Assembly: GCA_945949395.1 (NCBI GenBank)
Contig: CAMFEK010000003.1
Location: 37,009-101,008, forward strand
Length of the DNA stretch: 64,000 nucleotides
Direction: 5' to 3'
Source: an uncultured Clostridia bacterium
Lineage (GTDB): Bacteria > Bacillota > Clostridia > Christensenellales > Borkfalkiaceae
Below, piece after piece: positions 58,159 to 64,000 of this stretch (the stretch's first letter is position 1; the number at the start of each line of letters is the position of its first letter). Below the pieces are notes generated by a model. It was not told where the DNA came from. It saw nothing but the letters and a program-made list of their open reading frames with translations, and made no database searches. The translations under genes were made by a program, and so were the position numbers.

Positions 58159-58592
58159 TCTATCGCAACTGGATCTATCAGGATATATTAAAGATTTCCG
58201 AGATCGAAAAGGAATGTTTCGGCAAGGGGGCGTGGTCCTTTCAGATGCTCGCCGACAGCTTTTCTCTCGATTATTTTTCCGGCACCGTCGCGCTCGATAA
58301 CGACGAGGTGGTGGGCTACGGCTGTATGACCTTTAACGGCGACGACGCCGATATCGGCAATATCGCCGTTACGGAAAACTACCGCCGTTCGGGGATCGGC
58401 AACAAGATCCTCGAACACATGATATCGGACGCGAAAAAGCACAACATGCAAAAGATGTTTCTGGAGGTGCGGGTGACCAACGCGCCCGCGCAGATCCTCT
58501 ATCTGACGCACGGATTCAAGGGACTGTACGTGCGTTCCCGTTACTATCCCGACGGCGAGGACGCCATCGTGATGGTGAAAGAGCTTTCTTAA
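58155..58592 (+). CDS. rimI: Ribosomal protein bS18 alanine N-acetyltransferase (RimI-like)
   Basis: A 145-residue GNAT enzyme with the acetyl-CoA site at about 75-90 (IGNIAVTENYRRSGIGNKIL) and the RimI-like end LEVRVTNAPAQILYLTHGFKG. RimI genes commonly sit beside tsaB and tsaE, so the position supports the name; the substrate is inferred. ATG 58155 overlaps the tsaB stop (ATGA), behind GAGGAGG. Confidence 0.9.
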   Translation: MIYRNWIYQDILKISEIEKECFGKGAWSFQMLADSFSLDYFSGTVALDNDEVVGYGCMTFNGDDADIGNIAVTENYRRSGIGNKILEHMISDAKKHNMQKMFLEVRVTNAPAQILYLTHGFKGLYVRSRYYPDGEDAIVMVKELS

Positions 58593-58606
58593 AAGAGGGG
58601 ATTTTT

Positions 58607-59305
58607 TTGGAACTGTCGTATCTTAGCAAAGGAAAAGGAAAGGACCTCGTGTTCTTTCACGGATACGGCGCGAACAAGGAATGTTTTCTGCGCCAAATCG
58701 ACTATTTTTCCCGCAGTTATAAGGTAACGGCGTTTGATTTTCCCGGATTCGGCAAAAGCGACGCGCTACCCTTTCCCTTTTCCGTCGGCGATTATGCCGC
58801 CGTCACGGAAACATTTTTGTCTCGACAGGGTATCATAAAGCCGTTTGTCGTCGCGCACTCGTTTGGCGCGCGGGTCGCCGTCAAGATGGCGGCGCAAAAG
58901 GACGTATTCGATCGGCTGGTCTTAACGGGTCCTGCGGGCATCATCGATAACCGCAACGCCGCCTACCGCCTTAAAATTTTCAAGTACCGTCTGTTGCGGC
59001 GCTTTTCCGTCCGCTATGCCGAGGCGCATTGCGGCTCCAAGGAATACCGCTGCCTCTCTCCGCTCATGAAGGAGAGCTATAAAAAAATCGTCAATGAAGA
59101 CCTTCGCTTGGCGGCAAAGCGTATCCGTTGCCCCGTCCTCATTTTAGAGGGGGAAAAGGATTCGGCTACCCCCCTGCGGCAGGCAAAAATATATGCGGAG
59201 ACCATACCCAAGGCAAAGCTCGTCGTCATGAAAAATTGCACGCACTTCGCGTTTTTAGACGACCCGCTCGCCTTTCAATTATCGGTCGAGGAGTTTTTAA
59301 GCTGA
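58607..59305 (+). CDS. Alpha/beta hydrolase
   Basis: A 232-residue alpha/beta-fold hydrolase. FFHGYGANKECFLRQIDYFS, FDFPGFGKSD, the nucleophile elbow VAHSFGARVAV (Ser in AHSFG), LEGEKDSATP (acid) and CTHFAFLDDP (His) are all present. The start is TTG 58607 after AAAGAGGGG. It lies between rimI and murF with 14 and two bases around it, so it belongs to the same operon; what it does there is unknown. Confidence 0.83.
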   Translation: MELSYLSKGKGKDLVFFHGYGANKECFLRQIDYFSRSYKVTAFDFPGFGKSDALPFPFSVGDYAAVTETFLSRQGIIKPFVVAHSFGARVAVKMAAQKDVFDRLVLTGPAGIIDNRNAAYRLKIFKYRLLRRFSVRYAEAHCGSKEYRCLSPLMKESYKKIVNEDLRLAAKRIRCPVLILEGEKDSATPLRQAKIYAETIPKAKLVVMKNCTHFAFLDDPLAFQLSVEEFLS

Positions 59306-59307
59306 CT

Positions 59308-60906
59308 ATGGATGAATTATTTTCCCTTCCCAACGTAGCCATGAGCGTCGTATACAGCGTGGTCGTCGCCACTCTGTTTTTATGCTGTTCGCTCTTTTTA
59401 ACGGGCGCCCTGCAACAGAGCGGATATTCCAACAAAAAATTCCGCCGTTGGCTCTCGCGCAAGGACAATATGGCAAAGCACCGCGTGATTCTCTGCTTTT
59501 TGCTCATGTTCTTCTCGGCGATGTTCCTTGCCGCCTGTTTCTCCTTCTTGCCTTCCCTCGTCTCGAATATTTTATCCGTTTGCGCCGTGTTCTTTTTCGC
59601 GGCGGCATTCGTGATGCTCGGCAATCGCTACGCGCTCAAGGTTCCCTTGAAGATGACCGCCCGCGTCAGAAGGCTCCTCGTGGTGTATTTCGTCTGCCTT
59701 TTGGTGTTCAACTACGTCTTTATCACCCTTTGCAACGTGGCGTCCTTCCTCATCGATCACCCCTTGGCGGAATCGCTCAAATACGTTCCCCTCGGCGCGT
59801 ACTTCCTTCTTTTGCCCGCCACGCTCACCTTTTCTAACGCGCTCTGCTCTCCCTTCGAGCGGGCGCATAACGACAAACTCATTCGAAAGGCATCCGCCAA
59901 ATTGCAGCAAAGCGGCGCGGTGACCATCGGAATCACGGGCAGTTACGGCAAAACGTCCGTAAAAAATTGTTTGGCTACGATTTTAGGTGAGAAATATCGC
60001 GTTTTGGCAACGCCTGCCTCCTTCAATACGCCCGTCGGCGTGGCGAAGTGTATTCAGGAAAGTTCCTTAGAGGGCGTCGATTTCTTCCTCTGCGAGATGG
60101 GCGCGAGAAAGATCGGCGACGTGGAAGAGCTTTGTTCTCTCTTCCCGCCCGCATACGGCATTATCACGGGCGTATGCGAACAGCATCTGGAAAGTTTTAT
60201 TTCGCTCGAAAATATCGTAGCGGAAAAGAAAAAACTCGCGCAACACGCGAAAAAGGGTTGCGCGATGCCCGAAAGCCTTACGGGCGAGAGCGATACCGTC
60301 CTGTTCGGCGATAAGGTATATAAAATCTCCGACGTGAGGGAAACGACGCAATCGACGGCGTTCAAACTCACCTTTGACGGAAAGACGCTTTCCTTTTCCA
60401 CCAAACTGCTCTCGGCGCATTCCGCGAAAAATATCGCGCTCGCCGTGGCGATTGCCGTGGAGCTCGGATTCAGCGACGAGCAGCTCCTTTCGGGTGTCGA
60501 AAAGATCTGCGAAGTGGAACACCGTTTGCAGATCGTCGTCAATAACGGCGTCACCGTACTCGACGACGGCTATAACGCGAATATCGTCGGCGCCAAGGAT
60601 GCCGTCCGCGTGCTGAAATTGTTCGGCGGCAAAAAAATTATCGTCACGCCCGGCATCGTGGAGCTCGGCATTCTCGAAAAGAGCAAAAACGAAGAATTCG
60701 GCAAACAGCTCGTCGGGCTCGATCGGGTGATTTTGGTCGGCGAAACGCTCGTCGGCTGTATCAAGGAGGGGTATCTCTCCGCCGGCGGCGATCCCGCTCG
60801 GCTCTTTATCGTGCCTACCTTGGAAAAAGCCAAAGAGATTTTACGGGAAGAGGTAGCTTCCGGCGACGCGGTTCTCTTCGTCAACGACCTGCCCGACGTA
60901 TTTTAA
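59308..60906 (+). CDS. murF: UDP-N-acetylmuramoyl-tripeptide--D-alanyl-D-alanine ligase with N-terminal membrane domain
   Basis: Adds D-Ala-D-Ala to the UDP-MurNAc-tripeptide. 532 residues. Residues 200-532 are a Mur ligase: P-loop GITGSYGKTS near 208-217, CEMGARKIGDVEEL, GVCEQHLESF, AHSAKNIALAVAIA and VLDDGYNAN. The first 180 residues are not usual MurF; they form about four membrane helices (16-34, 58-80, 85-104, 122-150) and tie the ligase to the membrane. The N-terminal uridine-binding domain of standard MurF seems replaced by this part. ATG 59308 is two bases after the previous stop. ddl follows and makes its substrate. Confidence 0.9.
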   Translation: MDELFSLPNVAMSVVYSVVVATLFLCCSLFLTGALQQSGYSNKKFRRWLSRKDNMAKHRVILCFLLMFFSAMFLAACFSFLPSLVSNILSVCAVFFFAAAFVMLGNRYALKVPLKMTARVRRLLVVYFVCLLVFNYVFITLCNVASFLIDHPLAESLKYVPLGAYFLLLPATLTFSNALCSPFERAHNDKLIRKASAKLQQSGAVTIGITGSYGKTSVKNCLATILGEKYRVLATPASFNTPVGVAKCIQESSLEGVDFFLCEMGARKIGDVEELCSLFPPAYGIITGVCEQHLESFISLENIVAEKKKLAQHAKKGCAMPESLTGESDTVLFGDKVYKISDVRETTQSTAFKLTFDGKTLSFSTKLLSAHSAKNIALAVAIAVELGFSDEQLLSGVEKICEVEHRLQIVVNNGVTVLDDGYNANIVGAKDAVRVLKLFGGKKIIVTPGIVELGILEKSKNEEFGKQLVGLDRVILVGETLVGCIKEGYLSAGGDPARLFIVPTLEKAKEILREEVASGDAVLFVNDLPDVF

Positions 60907-60959
60907 TCGACTATTTGAAAAATACCAAAGATAAAAATATTTATCGGAGGTATTTTTTT

Positions 60960-62030
60960 ATGCAAAAAAATAAAACGGTCGTCGTGTTTTTCGGTGGGGA
61001 TTCCTACGAGAGAGAGGTTTCCGTCATCACGGGCGTGTTCTGCGCCAACCTGCTAAAGGAGCGCTATCGCGTGATTCCCGTGTATCTGAACGAGGACAAC
61101 GGCTTTTCTACTTCGGATAGATTTTTCTCTCTTTCCGCCTTCGGAAAGGAAATCGAGGGGAAACGGGTTTCTTTTGCCTTCGGGGAAATGTTCGTTTTCG
61201 GGAAATCTTTCAAGAGGGGAGAAAAAATCTACGCCGCGCTCAACTGTTGCCACGGCGGCGCGGGCGAGGACGGCTCGCTCTCTGGCTACTGCGCGCTGTG
61301 CGGCATCCCCTTCGCCTCTCCGCCCGTCCCTTCTTCCGCGATCTTTATGGATAAAGTTTATACCAAGTATCTCGCCCTTTCGCTCGGCATTCCGACGCTG
61401 AAGTTTTTCGTTGCGCGTCGGGAAGAGGATATTCCAAACCTTTCTTTTCCCGTCGTCTGCAAGCCCGCGCGGTTAGGATCGAGCATCGGCATTCAAAGGG
61501 TGGAAAATCAGGGGGAGTGGGAGCAAAAGATATCCTCGGCACTCGCCTTTGACGATAAGGTTTTGGTGGAGGAGTACCTTCTCAATAAGCGGGAGGCGAC
61601 CTGCGCGGCTTACCGCAAGGGGGACGAGATCGTGGTAAGTCCTGCGGTCGAGAGCTTTGCCGGCGAGGAGATCTATTCCTTTGCGGAAAAATACGATCCC
61701 GCTCAAAAGCGGGAGCGAACGGAAATCTCGGGCGCCGTCGGCGAAAGAATTCGGGATTGCACGCGCACGCTGTACGCGCAGACGGATTGCACGGGCTTGG
61801 TGCGCGCAGACTTTTTCATTGCGGGCGAAGAGGTGTATTTCAACGAGATGAACACCGTGCCCGGCTCGCTCGGCTACGGACTGTTCACCGAGCGGCTCAC
61901 CGAGCAGAGGGAAATTTTGTGCGATCTCGTCGAGCAGGCTCGCCTTTTGCCGCAGCGGCAAAAAGCACAATTTATGGCGGATATACTAAATAAAAAAGAA
62001 TATAGCGGTTCAACAAGTTGTAAGTTTTAA
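60960..62030 (+). CDS. ddl: D-alanine--D-alanine ligase
   Basis: ATP-grasp enzyme joining two D-alanines for peptidoglycan. 356 residues: [19 protein letters not shown] at the N-terminus, [17 protein letters not shown], the ATP-grasp core [19 protein letters not shown], and the metal site [27 protein letters not shown] 60960 is chosen because CGGAGG lies nine bases before it; the longer frame starting at 60915 has no support. It sits directly after murF, a logical pair. The C-terminal 20 residues ([14 protein letters not shown]) extend past the usual end. Confidence 0.95.
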   Translation: MQKNKTVVVFFGGDSYEREVSVITGVFCANLLKERYRVIPVYLNEDNGFSTSDRFFSLSAFGKEIEGKRVSFAFGEMFVFGKSFKRGEKIYAALNCCHGGAGEDGSLSGYCALCGIPFASPPVPSSAIFMDKVYTKYLALSLGIPTLKFFVARREEDIPNLSFPVVCKPARLGSSIGIQRVENQGEWEQKISSALAFDDKVLVEEYLLNKREATCAAYRKGDEIVVSPAVESFAGEEIYSFAEKYDPAQKRERTEISGAVGERIRDCTRTLYAQTDCTGLVRADFFIAGEEVYFNEMNTVPGSLGYGLFTERLTEQREILCDLVEQARLLPQRQKAQFMADILNKKEYSGSTSCKF

Positions 62031-62046
62031 GAAAATCTGCTATAAT
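62018..62046 (+). promoter_or_regulatory. Promoter of icd
   Basis: TTGTAA at 62018-62023, 17 bases, TATAAT at 62041-62046; it overlaps the end of ddl. Confidence 0.7.
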
Positions 62047-62079
62047 ATGACCGAATCAATATTTTCAGAGGTAAATATT

Positions 62080-63288
62080 ATGGCTAAAATTCAGATGACA
62101 ACTCCCCTCGTCGAGATGGACGGCGACGAAATGACGAGAATCCTTTGGCAATGGATCAAGGATATCCTCATTTGCCCCTACGTCGATTTGAAGACGGAGT
62201 ATTACGATCTCGGACTCAAACACAGAGACGAGACGGACGACGCCGTCACGGTGGAGAGCGCCAACGCGGCGAAAAAGTACGGTGTTGCGGTCAAGTGCGC
62301 CACCATCACCCCCAACGCGCAGCGCGTGGAGGAGTATTCCCTCAAAAAGATGTGGAAGAGCCCCAACGGCACCATTCGCCGCATCATGGACGGCACCGTG
62401 TTCCGCGCGCCCATTCTCTGCAAGGGCATCACGCCCTATATCCCTGGTTGGAAAAAGCCCATCGTTCTCGCTCGTCACGCGTACGGCGACGTATACAACA
62501 ACGTGGAGGATCGCGTGGAAGGGGGGGGTAAGGCTTACGTCGTCATCACCGACAGCGAGGGCAACGAGCTCCGCCGTCAGCTCATTCACGACTATTCCTC
62601 GGGCGAGGGCATCGTACAGTGTATGCACAACGTGGATTCTTCCATCGCGAGCTTTGCCCGTTCCTGCTTTAACTACGCCATCGACCAAAAAATCCCCATG
62701 TATTTTGCGGGAAAGGATACCATTTCCAAGACGTACGATCATCGTTTCAAGGATATCTTTGCGGAGATCTATGAACAGGAGTATCGCGCCAAGTTCGAAG
62801 AGATCGGCATCACCTACACCTATACCCTCATCGACGACGTGGTCGCCCGCATGGTCCGCAGTGAGGGCGGCGTCCTTTGGGCTTGCAAAAACTACGACGG
62901 CGACGTGATGAGCGACATGGTCGCCACGGCGTACGGCTCGCTCGGCATGATGAGCTCCGTGCTCGTCTCCCCCGACGGCAAGTACGAATACGAGGCGGCG
63001 CACGGCACCGTCACCCGCCATTACTATAAGTATTTGAAGGGAGAAACGACCTCCACCAACTCGGTGGCTACCATCTTCGCCTGGACGGGCGCGCTCAAAA
63101 AGAGGGGCGAACTCGACGGAAACGCCGAGCTTTCCGCCTTCGCCGAACGGCTCGAAAAAGCGACCGTTTCCACCATCGAGGAGGGCTATATGACGGGGGA
63201 TCTCGTGTCCTTGTTCCGCGCGGAAGGCGTCACCCCCAAAAAGCTCGATTCCAAACAGTTTTTGGAAGAGATCGCCAAGAGACTGTAA
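62080..63288 (+). CDS. icd: NADP-type isocitrate dehydrogenase, eukaryote-like (type II)
   Basis: Oxidative decarboxylation of isocitrate to 2-oxoglutarate, supplying carbon for glutamate and glutamine synthesis (glnN). 402 residues of the type II dimeric family: [20 protein letters not shown] start, [27 protein letters not shown], the substrate site [33 protein letters not shown] with the metal Asp residues, and [16 protein letters not shown] 62080 (AGAGG before it) is preferred to the ATG at 62047, which lies directly after TATAAT. Confidence 0.96.
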   Translation: MAKIQMTTPLVEMDGDEMTRILWQWIKDILICPYVDLKTEYYDLGLKHRDETDDAVTVESANAAKKYGVAVKCATITPNAQRVEEYSLKKMWKSPNGTIRRIMDGTVFRAPILCKGITPYIPGWKKPIVLARHAYGDVYNNVEDRVEGGGKAYVVITDSEGNELRRQLIHDYSSGEGIVQCMHNVDSSIASFARSCFNYAIDQKIPMYFAGKDTISKTYDHRFKDIFAEIYEQEYRAKFEEIGITYTYTLIDDVVARMVRSEGGVLWACKNYDGDVMSDMVATAYGSLGMMSSVLVSPDGKYEYEAAHGTVTRHYYKYLKGETTSTNSVATIFAWTGALKKRGELDGNAELSAFAERLEKATVSTIEEGYMTGDLVSLFRAEGVTPKKLDSKQFLEEIAKRL

Positions 63289-63304
63289 TTTCGTATCGCA
63301 AAGA

Positions 63305-63334
63305 ACCCGTTTTCCGAAACGGGTCTCTTTTTTT
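63305..63334 (+). terminator. Terminator of icd
   Basis: An 8-bp stem ACCCGTTT / AAACGGGT with a 4-base loop and then a T run. Confidence 0.88.
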
Positions 63335-63345
63335 ATAGAAAAGTA

Positions 63346-63374
63346 TTGACAAGCGCGTATGACGGTGCTATAAT
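63346..63374 (+). promoter_or_regulatory. Perfect consensus promoter of the small-protein operon
   Basis: TTGACA at 63346-63351, 17 bases, TATAAT at 63369-63374, starting 12 bases after the icd terminator. Confidence 0.9.
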
Positions 63375-63422
63375 ATGGGTACAAATAATACAGATAGTAC
63401 AAACGGTACAAAAGGAGGGTGT

Positions 63423-63683
63423 ATGTTATCGTCATTGCTCGTGCAGGAATGGCTAGCCGAATTGTTATGGTACGGCATGATCGCATTGTTTTTCGGGGTT
63501 CCCTTAATCTCTGCGGTGTGTTTCTTCGTTTCGCTCGTCAAGTTCTTAAAAACGCCCAAGGAAGACGAAAAGAGGGCAAAGCGCAAGGTCGCCACGGTGA
63601 GTTTCGGGGTCGCCGCAGCGATACTCGTCGGGGGCTGTATTTTCGTCACGTCGATGTTTTTATACGGCATCGCGAACATGTAA
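63423..63683 (+). CDS. Small membrane protein (two helices)
   Basis: An 86-residue protein, start ATG 63423 behind AAAGGAGGG. Two hydrophobic helices (about 10-33 and 58-84) with a Lys/Glu-rich loop between them (KTPKEDEKRAKRKVA). No family is recognised. It is first in a tight operon with two further small membrane or exported proteins. Confidence 0.72.
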   Translation: MLSSLLVQEWLAELLWYGMIALFFGVPLISAVCFFVSLVKFLKTPKEDEKRAKRKVATVSFGVAAAILVGGCIFVTSMFLYGIANM

Positions 63684-63692
63684 GGAGAGGGT

Positions 63693-63833
63693 ATGAAGGA
63701 TAAGGTTTTCAAAAGAGTTCTTTTCGGGGTCGTGATCGCAGGCGCGGTGATCACGGCGGCGTTCGTGGCGTACACCCTTGCCTGCTATCTGAACGCGTCC
63801 ATTATCGCGTTTATCGCAAACGAATGGTGGTGA
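63693..63833 (+). CDS. Very small single-helix membrane protein
   Basis: A 46-residue protein: a basic start (MKDKVFKRV), one hydrophobic helix rich in Ala and Val, and a short end (ANEWW). ATG 63693 behind AAGGAGAGG, nine bases after the previous stop. It is too short to name. Confidence 0.65.
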   Translation: MKDKVFKRVLFGVVIAGAVITAAFVAYTLACYLNASIIAFIANEWW

Positions 63834-63835
63834 TA

Positions 63836-64000
63836 TGAAACTTTTCAAGCAAATCGCAATTTTATTGTTGACGGCGCTCCTGTTCGTTTCGTTCAACGGG
63901 AGCATCTATTTTCTGGCGCTGCGCCGCTGTACTTCCAACTTCGGCGCGGGAACGCAACCCAAAATGATCGAGGTGGAAAAGTATCTTCCCTTCGATAAAG
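63836..64000 (+). CDS. N-terminal part of a membrane or exported protein (cut by the window end)
   Basis: An open frame from ATG 63836 to the window edge, two bases after the previous stop. The first 30 residues look like a signal peptide or signal anchor (MKLFKQIAILLLTALLFVSF then a short polar turn), followed by polar sequence. Third gene of the operon begun at 63423. It is incomplete and unnamed. Confidence 0.6.

Overview
The window looks like core chromosome of an endospore-forming, anaerobic member of the Clostridia (Firmicutes/Bacillota). The evidence is a sporulation sigma factor of the sigma-G type, SpoVT, a SpoVB-like flippase next to a YabN-type MazG, a monomeric [FeFe] hydrogenase, a type III glutamine synthetase, RibU under an FMN riboswitch, and an LtaS-like sulfatase. 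Base composition looks moderate to GC-leaning for a clostridium (judged by eye, not counted). I cannot name the genus. I see no rRNA, tRNA, CRISPR array or insertion sequence.

Layout. 1-3.3 kb: cdsA, dxr and rseP (envelope lipid, isoprenoid and site-2 protease genes). 3.4-9.0 kb: a very acidic DUF4234/SHOCT-like membrane protein, an acetyltransferase, a ZIP transporter, an SDR enzyme, sigG and, convergent to it, a spermidine-synthase-like methyltransferase. 9.1-16.1 kb: a Nudix hydrolase, two tandem paralogous wHTH-like membrane proteins, an alpha/beta hydrolase and uvrB-uvrA. 16.2-19.6 kb: a frameshifted acetyltransferase, an aminotransferase, and an AT-rich type II restriction-modification pair (BglII-like nuclease plus MT-A70 methylase) that looks acquired. 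19.6-25.3 kb: a structured leader and cation:proton antiporter, then spoVT, spoVB-like, mazG and dusB. 25.5-33.9 kb: a membrane protein, clpB, an LtaS-like enzyme, a DUF1292-like protein and glnN. 33.9-38.4 kb: a DtxR-type regulator, a lysophospholipase-like hydrolase, a YgjV-like protein, dut, and a single ORF joining TrmB to an iron-type alcohol dehydrogenase. 38.4-41.2 kb (minus strand): radA, ispDF and an S4 protein. 41.2-49.7 kb: rpoB-rpoC, away from the usual ribosomal protein genes, with a 90-residue acidic RpoB tail and an enlarged RpoC N-terminal region. 49.8-56.1 kb: hydrogenase, MarR plus MacB-like ABC exporter, small genes. 56.1-63.3 kb: FMN riboswitch-ribU, tsaE-tsaB-rimI-hydrolase-murF-ddl, and icd. 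63.4-64 kb: the start of an operon of tiny membrane proteins.

The genes mostly serve housekeeping: isoprenoids (dxr and ispDF), peptidoglycan precursors (murF supplied by ddl, with the SpoVB-like flippase), t6A tRNA modification (tsaE, tsaB), tRNA modification (TrmB, DusB), nucleotide hygiene (dut, mazG, Nudix), DNA repair (uvrAB, radA) and sporulation.

Promoter-like elements are clear: about twenty sites with a 17-base spacer between -35 and -10. In three genes TATAAT is followed by exactly six bases and then ATG, and in a fourth (tsaE) by eight, which predicts leaderless mRNAs. The points most worth a second look are the TrmB-dehydrogenase fusion, the leaderless genes, the structured leader before the antiporter, the acidic RpoB tail, and the 134-bp tandem duplication plus lost stop codon at the spoVB-like gene.
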